Positions 7,585 to 17,601 of a stretch of DNA of 64,000 bases are shown here, in pieces. Numbering within the stretch: the first letter of the stretch is position 1; every line of letters begins with the position of its first letter. Under the pieces are notes generated by a model. The model worked only from the letters and a program-made list of their open reading frames with translations, did no database searches and was not told the origin of the DNA. This DNA is from Burkholderiales bacterium (GTDB lineage: Bacteria; Pseudomonadota; Gammaproteobacteria; Burkholderiales; JABEVD01): positions 1-64,000 of the forward strand of contig JAIELG010000032.1 of NCBI GenBank assembly GCA_019753155.1. Direction: 5' to 3'. The position numbers and the translations under genes are program-made.

Positions 7585-8634
7585 TCACTTGCCTGACATC
7601 GTCGCGAGGATCGCGCCGGGTATCCAATCCAGGGGCAGCACCCTGTCCACTGCGCCCAGTTTGACCGCTTCTTTGGGCATGCCGTAAACAACGCAGGTTT
7701 CCTCGTCCTGGGCGATGGTCCGCGCCCCTGCATCGTGCATCTCCTTGAGTCCCTTGGCGCCATCGTCCCCCATTCCGGTCATGATGATGCCAAGGGCGTT
7801 CTTTCCGGCAAATTTCGAGACAGACCTGAACAGCACATCCACGGAAGGTCTGTGGCGGCTGACCAGCGGGCCGTCCACCACTTCCACGTGATACTGCGCG
7901 CCGTTGCGCTTGAGCAGCATGTGGCGTCCGCCTGGCGCAATCAGCGCCCGGCCCTGGACCACCCTGTCCCCGTTCGCGGCTTCCTTGATCTCCATCCGGC
8001 ACAGGCCGTCCAGACGCTTTGCGAAGGCTTCCGTGAATTTTTCCGGCATGTGCTGGACGATCACGATGCCTGGGCATATTTCGGGCAATGCCGTAAGCAC
8101 GGCTTCGAGGGCCTGGGTGCCTCCGGTGGAAGTGCCGATGGCCACCACCATTTCGGTGGTTCTCGCCATGGCGGAACCGGGTTCAAGAATGGCGTCCGCC
8201 GTCAGCCTGGGGGAGGCGGCCAGCCGCTTGGGATTGGCACGGGCTGCCGCCTTGACTGCGGCGGTCAGATCGTTCGATGCATCATGAAGATATTGCTTGA
8301 GGCCGATCCTGGGCTTGGTGACGATATGCACCGCGCCCGCAGAGAGGGCCTGCATGGTCGTTTCCGCCCCCGTTTCAGTCAGTGATGAACAGATCACCAC
8401 CGGGGTCGGCTTCTCCGTCATGATTTTCTTCAGAAAGGTGATGCCGTCCATTCTCGGCATTTCCACATCCAGCACGATCACGTCGGGCCACTGCCTTGCC
8501 ATCTTTTCCATCGCAAACAGGGGATCCTGGGCCACGCCGATCACTTCTATTTCAGGATCCTCCTGCAGCATTGCGCTCAACACCTGCCGCACCACAGCCG
8601 AATCGTCGACGATCATCACGCGGATGCGTTGCAT
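7585..8634 (-). CDS. cheB: Chemotaxis protein-glutamate methylesterase/deamidase CheB
   Basis: Predicted 349 aa. The ATG at 8634 has AGGAGAG 4-5 nt upstream and overlaps the end of cheD by 19 nt. Receiver domain (about 1-120) with VMIVDDS, phosphorylated Asp in [11 protein letters not shown] and Lys in VTKP; a linker; then the methylesterase domain (about 160-345) with catalytic Ser in GTSTGG, His in QHMPEKFT and Asp in [11 protein letters not shown]. It removes methyl groups from the chemoreceptors when phosphorylated by CheA, opposing CheR two genes upstream. Last gene of the che operon. Confidence 0.97.
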   Translation of the reverse strand: MQRIRVMIVDDSAVVRQVLSAMLQEDPEIEVIGVAQDPLFAMEKMARQWPDVIVLDVEMPRMDGITFLKKIMTEKPTPVVICSSLTETGAETTMQALSAGAVHIVTKPRIGLKQYLHDASNDLTAAVKAAARANPKRLAASPRLTADAILEPGSAMARTTEMVVAIGTSTGGTQALEAVLTALPEICPGIVIVQHMPEKFTEAFAKRLDGLCRMEIKEAANGDRVVQGRALIAPGGRHMLLKRNGAQYHVEVVDGPLVSRHRPSVDVLFRSVSKFAGKNALGIIMTGMGDDGAKGLKEMHDAGARTIAQDEETCVVYGMPKEAVKLGAVDRVLPLDWIPGAILATMSGK

Positions 8635-9137
8635 TGCACTCTCCTGTCCTCGCTTCCGGTCAGGATCGCCGCATGCTTGACCCAGACATTGCCGTTGCTG
8701 ATGTCGAAGATCACATTGCGGTAGCCGCAATCTCCAAGATGTTCCGCCACGCAGTTGAGGCCATGATCGAGAACGAGCTTGCGCGCAGCCTCCACATTCT
8801 TCATGCCTACATGACTGCCATTCCTGCTCGGGAACATGTTGCCGCCCCCGAACAGCTTCACCTGATATTCCCGGTGAGAGGTGCCGATGGAGGCGATTTT
8901 TTTCAGCAGGATGTCTATCGCTTCGTCGGCATAGCGGCCGTCAGGCAGAGGCTGGTCGATGCGCCGCCTCTCCTCGCCGCGGCTGGGCAGCATGAAATGG
9001 CACATCCCCCCGAGCAGCAATATCGGGTGCCAGAAAGTCAGAGAAACGCATGTGCCCAGGATGGTCCTGATGCGCGTATTCCTGTCGCCGAAATGATGCT
9101 CTCCGGGCTGGAGAAAAATTTCTTCCGGCTTAGGCAT
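8616..9137 (-). CDS. cheD: Chemoreceptor glutamine deamidase CheD
   Basis: Predicted 173 aa. The ATG at 9137 (AGGAAA about 5 nt upstream) overlaps the cheR stop by 8 nt. The catalytic cysteine is in LGTCVSL and the histidine in GGMCHFMLP, followed by the FGGGNMF block, all typical of CheD. It deamidates receptor glutamines and in many bacteria also binds CheC or CheY; no cheC is seen here. Confidence 0.95.
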   Translation of the reverse strand: MPKPEEIFLQPGEHHFGDRNTRIRTILGTCVSLTFWHPILLLGGMCHFMLPSRGEERRRIDQPLPDGRYADEAIDILLKKIASIGTSHREYQVKLFGGGNMFPSRNGSHVGMKNVEAARKLVLDHGLNCVAEHLGDCGYRNVIFDISNGNVWVKHAAILTGSEDRRVQCNASA

Positions 9138-9933
9138 CGGGTTTCCTGTACACCGATGGGACCACGGACTCGAGTTCATCCGAAATGCCGTTCAGGCTTT
9201 CGGAGTGGCTCACGATGAAATGCCCTCCCGGACGCAACGCAGGAAGAATGCGCTTCACGACCTGGCGCTTCGTGTCGATATCGAAATAGATCATCACGTT
9301 GCGCATGAAAATCGCATCGAAGATCCCCAGTTTCGGCAAGGGTTCGTTGAGGTTGATTTGCTGGAATCGAATTTTTTCGCGCAGGATTTTGTCGATCAGG
9401 AAAGTGCCTTCCTGGTTCCCGGTGCCTTTCAGGCAGAATCTGCGCAGATACTCGCGCGGAATGCCGTCGATGCGCTCCATGGGGTAATGCCCCATGCGGG
9501 CTTTCTCCAGAACTCTGGAACTGATATCCGAGCCGACGATTTCCCACGATCCGTCTCCCATGCAATCTGCAAGCACCATGGCGAGCGTGTAGCATTCCTC
9601 GCCCGAAGAGCAGGCCGCGCTCCATATGCGGAACAGCTTGCCGCGCGGGTGCCGGGGCAAAATGCGCTCCTTCAGGAAGTCCATATGCCTGGGTTCCCGA
9701 AAAAAATAGGTTTCGTTGGTGGTCAGAAGGTCCACCGCCACCTGCAATTCCGCCTTTTCCCGCATCACCAGTTCGAAATAATCGCCGAAGCTTTTCAGGC
9801 CGCAATGACGGAGGCGCTTCGATAAGCGCCCGCTCACCAGAGGTTTCTTGGCGTCGGTAAGGCTGATCCCCGCAAGCTTATGGATCATTTCCTGGAAATG
9901 CCTGAATTCCCTGTCTGAAAGGACGATATTCAT
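9130..9933 (-). CDS. cheR: Chemotaxis protein methyltransferase CheR
   Basis: Predicted 267 aa. The ATG at 9933 comes 1 nt after the cheW stop, so translation is probably coupled. N-terminal all-alpha CheR domain (about 1-75), then the SAM-dependent methyltransferase domain with IWSAACSSGEECYTLA as the SAM-binding loop and FDAIFMRNVMIYFD further on. Methylates glutamates of the MCPs. The MCP encoded at 10462-12054 ends in EFVRF, which fits the CheR-tethering pentapeptide pattern. Confidence 0.97.
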   Translation of the reverse strand: MNIVLSDREFRHFQEMIHKLAGISLTDAKKPLVSGRLSKRLRHCGLKSFGDYFELVMREKAELQVAVDLLTTNETYFFREPRHMDFLKERILPRHPRGKLFRIWSAACSSGEECYTLAMVLADCMGDGSWEIVGSDISSRVLEKARMGHYPMERIDGIPREYLRRFCLKGTGNQEGTFLIDKILREKIRFQQINLNEPLPKLGIFDAIFMRNVMIYFDIDTKRQVVKRILPALRPGGHFIVSHSESLNGISDELESVVPSVYRKPDA

Positions 9934-9934
9934 G

Positions 9935-10453
9935 TCAGCCCGCGCTGCCCGCTGCATTCGCCGCCGATGCCAGCAATGCGATTTCGTCCACTGAAAGCGC
10001 CTTGCCTACATCCAGGATGATCACGAATTTGCCGTCGACCTTTCCCATTCCCTGGATGAAATCCGTGCGTATCTTCGCGCCGAAAGAAGGCGGCGGCTCG
10101 ATCTCCGAAGGTGGGATTTCCAATACTTCGCTCACGGCATCGACCATCACGCCGATCACCTGCTGATCCTCCCCGGCTTCCAGTATGACGATGCAGGTGC
10201 GCTTCGTGATTTCGGTCTGTTTCCCGCCAAAGCGCGCACCCAGATCGATCACGGGCACCACCGCCCCTCTGAGGTTGATCACCCCACGGATGCTCTCCGG
10301 CATCATCGGCACCGTCGTCAGTTGACCGTATTCGATGATTTCCTTCACGCAAAGCGTACCCACCGCGAACATTTCCCCTGCCAGGGAAAAAGTCAGGTAC
10401 TGCCGGGGTTCCGCGGAATTAACCGAAATTTCTGCCTTGGCCAGTGCGCTCAT
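9935..10453 (-). CDS. cheW: Chemotaxis coupling protein CheW
   Basis: Predicted 172 aa, slightly long for CheW because of an N-terminal extension and an Ala-rich tail. The CheW fold shows YLTFSLAGEMFAVG, VKEIIE, the VINLRGAVVPVIDL strand and GVMVDAVSEVLEI. It links CheA to receptors in the polar array. Coupled to cheR (1-nt gap) and 8 nt downstream of the MCP gene. Confidence 0.96.
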   Translation of the reverse strand: MSALAKAEISVNSAEPRQYLTFSLAGEMFAVGTLCVKEIIEYGQLTTVPMMPESIRGVINLRGAVVPVIDLGARFGGKQTEITKRTCIVILEAGEDQQVIGVMVDAVSEVLEIPPSEIEPPPSFGAKIRTDFIQGMGKVDGKFVIILDVGKALSVDEIALLASAANAAGSAG

Positions 10454-10461
10454 GCCCCCTC

Positions 10462-12054
10462 CTAAAACCTGACGAATTCGGCTTCGGAAAGAGGGGGCAG
10501 GTTCTGCCTTGCCGCCGGCGTCCTCACAGTCTGGCGCTTGTCTGCGGTTTTGGTTTCCTCGTGCGCCTTGAAGAAAGCCATCAACTGCTGCAACTGTTCG
10601 GCCTGCCCGCTCATCTCCTCGGCTGTCGCCGCCAGTTCTTCGCTGGAGGAAGCGTTCTGCTGGGTGATCTGGTTGAGCTGGTTCATCGCGGTATTGATCT
10701 GCGAGACGCCCGAACTCTGCTCTTCGGAGGCGGCTGCGATTTCCTGAACGAGATCGCTGGTTTTGGCGATGGCCGGCACGATTTCTCCAAGCAGTTTCCC
10801 GGCCTCCTCAGCCAGGTTCACGCTGTTTGAAGCCACTTCGCCTATCTCCTGCGCGGCAATCTGAGAGCGCTCGGCGAGCTTTCTCACTTCCGCGGCAACC
10901 ACCGCGAAGCCCTTGCCGTGCTCTCCTGCGCGCGCAGCTTCGATTGCGGCGTTGAGCGCCAGGAGGTTGGTCTGGTAGGCGATGTCGTCTATGATGCCGA
11001 TCTTGTCCGCGATTTTTTTCATGGCATGCACGGTTTCGGTCACGGCCTTTCCGCCTTCCGTCGCCTGCCTTGCAGCCGTCGATGCCATGCCGTCGGTCAC
11101 CTTGGCGTTCTCTGTGTTCTGGCTGATCGAGGCGGTCATCTGTTCGACCGATGCGGAAGTCTCTTCCACGCTCGCAGCCTGCTCCGAAGACCCCTGGCTC
11201 ATGCTCTGCGCGGTTGCGCTCACTTCCTCCGATGCGCTTGCAAGGGCATTCGCTGAACTCCGAACTTCGCCTATGATCTGGGACAGCTTGGCGGACATTT
11301 CCCTGATCGCCGCCAGCATGCTGCTTGTGTCGCCCGACCTGGTCGCGATTTCAAGCGTCAGGTCGCCGCCCGCGATTTTGCGCACCATCTCTGCGGCGTA
11401 GGCGGGTTCTCCTCCCAGTTGGCGCTGCAGGTTACGCACGATCATCCAGCCCATGGCGCCGACCGCCGCGATCACCAGCACGGCAATGATGACGGACAGT
11501 TTGACGGCTGTGCTTTTGGATGCCGAAGCATCTTCCGCGCCCTTCCTGCCCAGATCCACGTTGTACTGGATATGTTCGTCAAGGGCGGACTGGATCATCG
11601 ATGCTATTTCCATGTTCTTGTCCAGCAAGGCAAGCCCCTCATCCGTGTGGCCGGCCTTGAACTGTTCGAGAACCGGGTTGATCCCCGCTTCGTATTGCTC
11701 GATCAATGTGCGATCCCCATTCAGCATCTGCCTGTCCTTATCGTCGGCGATCAATTCCTCGTATTTCTTGAGCGTTTCGGCAAGGCCATCCTGGTCTTTT
11801 TTGATCGTAGCCTCCAGTTTGGATATCTTGTCCGGGTCCGAATGGAAAATGGCAGTCTTGTTGAGCGCGATGCGGAGTTCGTCGAAATCCTTCAGCGCAT
11901 TGTCGAGAACGACCAGGCTGGGAACGGTGTTCACATTGGCAAAATTTGCCGCCGTATAGACGCGCTCGAGCTGGTAATAGCCCAGCCAGGACAGGGCAAC
12001 GAGTCCGAGCACTGCGGCGAATACAAGCAAATACAGGCGTTGTGCAACTGTCAT
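10462..12054 (-). CDS. Methyl-accepting chemotaxis protein with four-helix-bundle sensor
   Basis: Predicted 530 aa. First transmembrane helix about 8-28, a periplasmic four-helix-bundle sensor (about 30-185, rich in coiled-coil heptads), second helix about 187-208, HAMP (about 210-265), then the cytoplasmic signalling hairpin with the conserved tip around [24 protein letters not shown]. The C-terminus is an approximately 35-residue linker ending EFVRF, matching the x-[HFYW]-x-x-[HFYW] CheR-binding pentapeptide. Ligand unknown. Lies in the che operon between cheA and cheW. Confidence 0.96.
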   Translation of the reverse strand: MTVAQRLYLLVFAAVLGLVALSWLGYYQLERVYTAANFANVNTVPSLVVLDNALKDFDELRIALNKTAIFHSDPDKISKLEATIKKDQDGLAETLKKYEELIADDKDRQMLNGDRTLIEQYEAGINPVLEQFKAGHTDEGLALLDKNMEIASMIQSALDEHIQYNVDLGRKGAEDASASKSTAVKLSVIIAVLVIAAVGAMGWMIVRNLQRQLGGEPAYAAEMVRKIAGGDLTLEIATRSGDTSSMLAAIREMSAKLSQIIGEVRSSANALASASEEVSATAQSMSQGSSEQAASVEETSASVEQMTASISQNTENAKVTDGMASTAARQATEGGKAVTETVHAMKKIADKIGIIDDIAYQTNLLALNAAIEAARAGEHGKGFAVVAAEVRKLAERSQIAAQEIGEVASNSVNLAEEAGKLLGEIVPAIAKTSDLVQEIAAASEEQSSGVSQINTAMNQLNQITQQNASSSEELAATAEEMSGQAEQLQQLMAFFKAHEETKTADKRQTVRTPAARQNLPPLSEAEFVRF

Positions 12055-12084
12055 GGTTCTAACCTTCCTTCCCTGAATTGAATT

Positions 12085-14238
12085 TCATCGAACTGCATAA
12101 AGCCCATGCCGTGCTTTTTCCTCGCGGCCCATGGCGAGATTCACCAGACCGCCCACATCCAGAATCAGCGCCACCTCTCCGTTGCCCAGGATCGTGAATC
12201 CTCCCGACCACTTGATGTTCCCGAATAATTTGCCCAATGGCTTGATGACCGTCTGGAATTCCCCCATGAGCCGGTCCACCATCAATCCGGCGCGCCTGCC
12301 GGCATATTCCACCACCACGACGTTTTCCCGCTTCGACGGTCGCCCCTTCACGTCGAAGAGTTCACGCAGCCGGATATAGGGCAGCACTTCGCCGCGCAGA
12401 TTCATGTAATCGTGTCCGGACGCGGCTGTAACCTCGATGCATTCCACCACCCTGTCGAGCGGCACAACATAGGTATCTTCGCCCACGCCGATGAGAAAGC
12501 CGTCTATGATGGCGAGCGTCAAAGGCAGGCGGATGCGGGTGACCGTGCCCAGGCCTTCTGTGCTGTCGAGTTCTATCGTGCCGCGCAGCGCCTGGATGTT
12601 GCGCCTCACCACGTCCATCCCGACGCCGCGTCCGGAAAGATTGCTCACCGAATCTGCCGTGGAAAATCCGGCTTCGAAGATCAACTGGTAGATTTCCTTG
12701 TCGCCGAGTTCGGCATCCGGCTGTACCAGGCCGCGCTCGATGGCCTTGGCGAGAATTTTTGCCTTGTTCAGGCCGCCTCCGTCGTCGGATACTTCGATGA
12801 CGATGCTTCCCGAGTCGTGATAGGCATTGAGCCTGACCGTGCCTCTTGCAGGCTTGCCGCGCGCCATCCGGACTTCAGCCGGCTCTATGCCGTGATCCAT
12901 TGAGTTTCTGACGAGATGGGTGAGCGGGTCGCCTATTCTTTCCACCACGGTCTTGTCGAGTTCCGTCTCCGCCCCGCTGATGACAAGATCGATTTCCTTG
13001 TCGATCTCCTTCGAGACATCATGCACCACGCGGCTGAAACGGTTGAATGTGGCGCCGATCTGAACCATGCGCAGCGTGAGCGCGGAATCCCGCACTTCCT
13101 CCACGAGGCGCGACATGACGGCGGTCGACTCCAGCAGTTCCGGCATTCCGGCGCCCCTGGCGATGAGGCTGGTTCCGGCGCCGGCAATGATCAATTCACC
13201 GACGAGATTGATGAGGTGATCGAGTTTCGCGGCATCCACGCGTATCAGGGTATTTTCCGCGTTCCGGCTTTCCTTTATCGTTTTCTGTTTTTCGAGCGCA
13301 GCATCGACGACCGGCTGATGGACCAGTTTTTTTTCGACCAGGACTTCGCCTATGGCCGTCAGTTCATCACCGGAAGACTGGCTGTGCAGCGCTTCATCGA
13401 GTTCTGCCCGCGTCAATGTCCCGCACTCGACGAGGATTTCGCCAAGGCGCATCTCTTTATCCGGAAGATCGCGGATCATGTCCAGATACTCGGAAATCCT
13501 GCTGTGCGGCGGCAGAATGCTGATCTGGCAATCGTCGCGCACGAATTCGAACACGCTGTCGATGGCGTCTTTGCTCGCGTCGCTCTGGAAGGCGATTTCG
13601 AAACCCAGGTAACAGGATTCCGGATCCATTTCGGCGGCATTCGGGATGGCATCCGTCAGCGTGGCGATGCTGAGGATTTGCCCCAGCGTGCCGAGATAGC
13701 GGATAAATGAGGCGGGATCCATGCCGTTTCTCAAGCAATCCGGACCGAAACGCAGAGATATGTGCCAGTTGTCCGTTCCCACCCTGCCTCCGCCGATGGT
13801 ATTGAAAGGGCGCTCGTGCTCCACCGGCATGTCCACGGCTTTCGCGGGTTTTTCCGCAGGAGCGAGATAGTTTTTGAGGCGTTCGGCCAATTCGCGTGAT
13901 GCGGCCGGATCAGGCTCACTGCTCTGCACAACGTGGTCTATCATCATGCCGATATGGTCGCAGACTTCCAGGAACAATGCCGTCAGAGCGGTCGAGAATT
14001 CGAGTTCGGAACTTCGAACTCTGTCCAGCACGCTTTCGGCGACATGAGTGAAGGAAACGAGATGATCCAGGCCGAAAAGTCCGGCCGAGCCTTTTATGGT
14101 ATGGGCGGCCCTGAAAATGGCATTGATGGTGTCGGCATCGTCGTTCGACTGTTCGATGCGCAGCAAGGCTTCTTCCATTTGCTGCAGAAGATCGCGGCTT
14201 TCGGCGATGAAGGTATGGAGCGCATCGTCCAGATTCAT
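12085..14238 (-). CDS. cheA: Chemotaxis histidine kinase CheA
   Basis: Predicted 717 aa. Hpt domain with phospho-acceptor His46 in AAHTIKGSAGLFG; a middle region of about 150-300; a dimerisation segment; ATPase with N box HLVRNSMDHGIEP, G1 DDGGGL and G2 SGRGVGMDVVRR; C-terminal CheW-like domain (about 575-715). The start ATG overlaps the STAS stop (ATGA), so the two are translationally coupled. It phosphorylates CheY (14549-14917) and CheB. Confidence 0.97.
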   Translation of the reverse strand: MNLDDALHTFIAESRDLLQQMEEALLRIEQSNDDADTINAIFRAAHTIKGSAGLFGLDHLVSFTHVAESVLDRVRSSELEFSTALTALFLEVCDHIGMMIDHVVQSSEPDPAASRELAERLKNYLAPAEKPAKAVDMPVEHERPFNTIGGGRVGTDNWHISLRFGPDCLRNGMDPASFIRYLGTLGQILSIATLTDAIPNAAEMDPESCYLGFEIAFQSDASKDAIDSVFEFVRDDCQISILPPHSRISEYLDMIRDLPDKEMRLGEILVECGTLTRAELDEALHSQSSGDELTAIGEVLVEKKLVHQPVVDAALEKQKTIKESRNAENTLIRVDAAKLDHLINLVGELIIAGAGTSLIARGAGMPELLESTAVMSRLVEEVRDSALTLRMVQIGATFNRFSRVVHDVSKEIDKEIDLVISGAETELDKTVVERIGDPLTHLVRNSMDHGIEPAEVRMARGKPARGTVRLNAYHDSGSIVIEVSDDGGGLNKAKILAKAIERGLVQPDAELGDKEIYQLIFEAGFSTADSVSNLSGRGVGMDVVRRNIQALRGTIELDSTEGLGTVTRIRLPLTLAIIDGFLIGVGEDTYVVPLDRVVECIEVTAASGHDYMNLRGEVLPYIRLRELFDVKGRPSKRENVVVVEYAGRRAGLMVDRLMGEFQTVIKPLGKLFGNIKWSGGFTILGNGEVALILDVGGLVNLAMGREEKARHGLYAVR

Positions 14239-14540
14239 TTCAGAGCCTCTCGCGAATGGTCCGACTGGATGACGAGTGGGTCGCCGAAATAGTGCCCGAG
14301 ATTGAAAAGATCCAGCGCATCCAGCACCGGCTGACTATGTCCTGTAAAACGCAGCGTCGTGCCGTGGGCCATGGCTTCTTTTTTGCACAGGATCATGAGT
14401 TGCACGCCTGTGCTGTCAATTTCCGTTACCCCGGACAAATCGATCTCTAATTCCCGGTGCCGTCCGATCGGCTCGATCAGGCGGGCTTTCAGCTCCATGG
14501 CCGTATAAATCGTCATGTCCCCTTCCATGGTCAATGTCAT
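14235..14540 (-). CDS. STAS-domain (anti-sigma antagonist-like) protein in the che operon
   Basis: Predicted 101 aa, a single STAS domain. The IDSTGVQLM loop carries the Ser-Thr of anti-anti-sigma factors that an HPK-type kinase can phosphorylate; no such kinase is in the window. It sits between cheY (8-nt gap) and cheA (4-nt overlap). STAS proteins occur in several proteobacterial che operons, where a role in tuning kinase or receptor output is suspected; no function is shown here. Confidence 0.85.
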   Translation of the reverse strand: MTLTMEGDMTIYTAMELKARLIEPIGRHRELEIDLSGVTEIDSTGVQLMILCKKEAMAHGTTLRFTGHSQPVLDALDLFNLGHYFGDPLVIQSDHSREALK

Positions 14541-14548
14541 GGCGTTTT

Positions 14549-14917
14549 CTAGGGCATGATCAGTTTGGAGACGGCCGAAAGCATCTGCGCTGGCTGGAAC
14601 GGCTTCACCACCCAGGCTTTCGCTCCGGCGGCCTGACCTTCCTGTTTCCTGTTTTCTCCCGCTTCGGTGGTCAGCATGATGACCGGGGTGAACTTGTAGG
14701 CGGGAAGCTGCTTGGCCGATTTGACGAAAGTAATCCCATCCATGTTGGGCATGTTCACATCGCTGATGATCAAATGAATTTTCTGTCCGTTGAGTTTCGT
14801 CAGCGCATCCCTGCCATCGCAGGCTTCGATCACCTCATAGCCGCCTCCCCTTAGTGCGATGCCCACGACCTGCCTCAGGGAGGCTGAATCGTCCACGATA
14901 AGAATGGTTTTCGCCAT
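14549..14917 (-). CDS. cheY: CheY-type single-domain response regulator
   Basis: Predicted 122 aa. Asp9 and Asp10 (acidic pair), phospho-acceptor Asp53 in ISDVNMPNMDG, Thr83/84 and Lys105 in VVKPF give a complete receiver domain with no output domain. Position in the operon next to cheA makes it the flagellar-motor or pilus signal. RBS AGGAGG is 6 nt upstream of the ATG. Confidence 0.93.
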   Translation of the reverse strand: MAKTILIVDDSASLRQVVGIALRGGGYEVIEACDGRDALTKLNGQKIHLIISDVNMPNMDGITFVKSAKQLPAYKFTPVIMLTTEAGENRKQEGQAAGAKAWVVKPFQPAQMLSAVSKLIMP

Positions 14918-14926
14918 GCATGCCTC

Positions 14927-16099
14927 CTAAAAGAACGTTATATCGGATTGCGTTGCAGCAGCTTGTGATCCCGCATGGATTTCATGCTGTTCAGGCATGG
15001 TATAAGTGAGGGTCAATTCGTCCAGCCAGAGGTTCGCATCGATGGGACGGCCGCCTGTTTCCAGCTCCCCCCCGAGGCGGTTGCCCAGTTTTTCCAGGTC
15101 GCTGCGTACATGGCTCAATGCCTGGCTTACCCGGTCCTGAAACTGCAATGAAACGAGAATCTCTGAAATTTCTGTGCGGATCATCTCGTTATCCCGGCGC
15201 AGCATGTCTGCGGAATCCCTCAATCCAGATGCCGTGGACAGGAACCTGGACAACACCTGTTCGATCACCTGTTCGGAATTGGAAATCATCGCCTCATCCT
15301 GCTTGGCATACCGCCGCGAAGCATGAAGCGTGGAGGCAATGGCCTTGTTGACCGTATCGACAGTGGCGGTGATTTTTTTTCCGGTTTCGGCCGAAAGCGT
15401 GGATAATTTGCGCACTTCGTCCGCTACGACGGCGAATCCCCGCCCCATTTCGCCCACCCGGGCCGCCTCGATCGCCGCATTCAACGCCAGCAGGTTGGTT
15501 TGCCCCGCGATATCGCTTACGTTTTTCGCCATCGTTTTCAGATCGTCTGCAAATTTGGAGAGGGCATCGATCTGGATCAGGAGCGATTCCTTTTCCTTCA
15601 ACGCAGCATTGAGCGAGGAACCGATGGAACCTAGGTCTTCCTGGCTGGCGTGAAGCAGTGAAACCACGCCTTCCCCTTCATTTGCGCCGTAAGATGCTGC
15701 AACGGTGGATTCGATGCGCTGGGAGAGGCCGGCAAAGCGGTTTGCCAGCGCTGTAATGGATTCTTCTGTATGGGAACGGGCCATTTCGATCTGGCCGGAC
15801 CAGACCGGCAATACCTTGACGCAAAGCTGATCCAGACCTTCGACGGATTCCGGTTTTTTCTCGGGGATTTCCGCTTGCCGGCGAGATGCCTGTTCGATCC
15901 CGGCCCTGCATATTCCGGCGATAAAGTTGGCGCAGCCAATCGAAATTACGACAAGCATTGCGGATGCGAGGAGGGAGAGGGCAGTTGCCCCGCCTATCAT
16001 CAGAATGGCCGCCACTCCAAGCACGCCAGAAAAAAGCGAGGGGAACATCAATTGCCTGATGCCGGGTTCTGTCCTGCCATCCATTGGGCGATGCTGCAT
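14927..16099 (-). CDS. Membrane-anchored MCP-type signalling protein without periplasmic sensor
   Basis: Predicted 390 aa. Two closely spaced hydrophobic helices (about 20-65) with almost no periplasmic loop, then a cytoplasmic MCP signalling domain with [26 protein letters not shown]-type tip and ADEVRKLS. The first gene of the che operon, behind the promoter at 16143-16171. Lacking a large sensor, it may sense an internal state or membrane property. The C-terminus (DITFF) does not fit the CheR pentapeptide. Confidence 0.9.
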   Translation of the reverse strand: MQHRPMDGRTEPGIRQLMFPSLFSGVLGVAAILMIGGATALSLLASAMLVVISIGCANFIAGICRAGIEQASRRQAEIPEKKPESVEGLDQLCVKVLPVWSGQIEMARSHTEESITALANRFAGLSQRIESTVAASYGANEGEGVVSLLHASQEDLGSIGSSLNAALKEKESLLIQIDALSKFADDLKTMAKNVSDIAGQTNLLALNAAIEAARVGEMGRGFAVVADEVRKLSTLSAETGKKITATVDTVNKAIASTLHASRRYAKQDEAMISNSEQVIEQVLSRFLSTASGLRDSADMLRRDNEMIRTEISEILVSLQFQDRVSQALSHVRSDLEKLGNRLGGELETGGRPIDANLWLDELTLTYTMPEQHEIHAGSQAAATQSDITFF

Positions 16100-16142
16100 G
16101 CTTTATTCCTTCAATGCAGACTGATTATGATTGCAATTAAAC

Positions 16143-16171
16143 ATTATAGGAAATGGGTATTGAAATATCAA
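16143..16171 (-). promoter_or_regulatory. Near-consensus sigma70 promoter of the chemotaxis operon
   Basis: On the minus strand TTGATA and TATAAT are separated by exactly 17 bp. The -10 box ends 44 bp before the ATG of the first MCP. No sigma28-like element was noticed here. Confidence 0.7.
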
Positions 16172-16340
16172 AGTATCCATGCTTTCAATGTGGGAAAGTG
16201 CGCATATTTCGAAACATAGACTGTTCCTGCATGCCTTGGAAGCTGGCAACTTTGACAGGTGTCGGGATCCTGGGCTTACTTTTTTTCATTTAATAGCTAT
16301 GATGGATCGAGGTTACCTTGTCAATTATCGGGAGTGGACC

Positions 16341-16556
16341 ATGAACAAATTCGTTGCTGCATTGCTTTTGGCGCTGATGATGTCGACCCAGGCATTTGCG
16401 GAGTCTGATGCAAAGAGGCCCGAGGCGGAATCGGGCAAAAAACTCACCAAGCAGCAAATGAGAATGAAGGAATGCAACCGCGAGGCGAAGGAAAAGAAAC
16501 TCAGGGGCGCCGAGCGCAAGCGCTTCATGAAGCCCTGCCTGTCGGGAAAGCGTTAG
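16341..16556 (+). CDS. PsiF-family small secreted protein
   Basis: Predicted 71 aa. The ATG at 16341 has GGAG about 6 nt upstream and begins a clear signal peptide ending at QAFAE; the open frame further upstream lacks an RBS. The mature part is one PsiF repeat: LTKQQMRMKECNREAK then ERKRFMKPCLSG, with the two conserved cysteines. PsiF is named for phosphate-starvation induction in E. coli; molecular role unknown. Ends at a hairpin shared with the convergent LysR gene. Confidence 0.85.
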   Translation: MNKFVAALLLALMMSTQAFAESDAKRPEAESGKKLTKQQMRMKECNREAKEKKLRGAERKRFMKPCLSGKR

Positions 16557-16570
16557 AGCCGCTGATTTAA

Positions 16571-16604
16571 GGAAGCCCTGAACAAGCATCAATTCAGGGC
16601 TTCC
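16571..16604. terminator. Bidirectional hairpin between the psiF-like and lysR genes
   Basis: Perfect 12-bp arms GGAAGCCCTGAA / TTCAGGGCTTCC with a 10-nt loop. The lysR stop codon (16594-16596) lies inside the right arm. T-runs on either side are weak, so termination efficiency is uncertain. Confidence 0.65.
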
Positions 16605-17484
16605 CTAGGTGTTGTTTGGCCCAAGCGATGAATGCACGTGTTCTGGCGGAAACACGTTTGGTCGGAGAATAAACAAGAGAGACAGGAAGTGGCTTCGGTT
16701 CAAATTCTTCAAGAATGACGCGAAGTTTCCCGGCAGCAACGGCTTCCTGTATCTGATACGAAAGGAACATGCCTATCCCGAGTCCTTCGACACAAGACGT
16801 CACCGCCGCATCGGCATGATTCGTTGTCACGCGAATGTTCGTCAATGTAATTTCCTTAACAGTTCCCGAGGATTCGAGTGCCACCTGATTGATCGGCATC
16901 AGTCCCAGAACGCGAACGAATGGTGCCTGGCGGAGGTCGTCAGCTTGGCCGATGGGACCAATAGTTTCCAGCAGCGAGGGAGAAGCACACAGGCATCGCC
17001 TTACGCTACCGATCGTTGTCGCCACGAGGTCTGCATCCGAGACAGATCCTATCCGTACCGCCACATCGATGTCTTCCTCGATCAGATCCACAACGCGGTC
17101 GATCAGTATCAACTTTGCTGATACATCGGGATACCGATGCAAAAACGAATTCAACATCGGGGTTACATGCAGCCGCCCAAACAGGACAGGCGCCGTGATG
17201 TTGAGCAACCCGATCGGCTCGGTTCTTCGTTCCAGCAGGGCATCCTCGATCTCCGACACTTCATTGAGCACCTGCCTGCTGCCCGCCACATACAGTCGAC
17301 CTTCCTCGGTGATCCGAACCTGGCGGGTTGTGCGCTCGAATAGACGGATGCCCAGAGATCGCTCTGTGGCAGCCAGCACCCTGACTACCGTGGGCAAAGA
17401 AGTATTCAAGTAAGTCGCTGCGCCAGTGAGACTGCCGGTATCGGCAATGGCAATGACAACGCGCATGCTGTGCAGTTTATCCAT
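16594..17484 (-). CDS. LysR-family transcriptional regulator
   Basis: Predicted 296 aa from the ATG at 17484 (GGAG 7 nt upstream; an in-frame GTG precedes it by one codon). N-terminal winged HTH (about 1-60) of the LysR type (MRVVIAIADTGSLTGAATYL, LFERTTRQVRIT), then the substrate-binding domain to about 290. Divergent from the DsrE-like gene at 17602, with an inverted repeat TTGA-N9-TCAA between them, so it probably controls that gene and itself. Effector unknown. Confidence 0.92.
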   Translation of the reverse strand: MDKLHSMRVVIAIADTGSLTGAATYLNTSLPTVVRVLAATERSLGIRLFERTTRQVRITEEGRLYVAGSRQVLNEVSEIEDALLERRTEPIGLLNITAPVLFGRLHVTPMLNSFLHRYPDVSAKLILIDRVVDLIEEDIDVAVRIGSVSDADLVATTIGSVRRCLCASPSLLETIGPIGQADDLRQAPFVRVLGLMPINQVALESSGTVKEITLTNIRVTTNHADAAVTSCVEGLGIGMFLSYQIQEAVAAGKLRVILEEFEPKPLPVSLVYSPTKRVSARTRAFIAWAKQHLGKP

Positions 17485-17501
17485 CACAGTACTCCGTAAT
17501 A

Positions 17502-17518
17502 TTGATTAATGATGTCAA
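17502..17518. promoter_or_regulatory. Candidate LysR operator
   Basis: TTGATTAATGATGTCAA is an interrupted dyad (TTGA-N9-TCAA) in the AT-rich divergent lysR/dsrE-like intergenic region, 18 bp upstream of the lysR start. It fits the loose LysR T-N11-A dyad pattern. Assigned by position and symmetry only. Confidence 0.4.
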
Positions 17519-17601
17519 CTATAAGTCATTTATTCAGAATTACGTATCAATTATGGTTTGCTTGCCTGCAATCCGACAGGTATTACGCAAAGGAAAATCA
17601 C

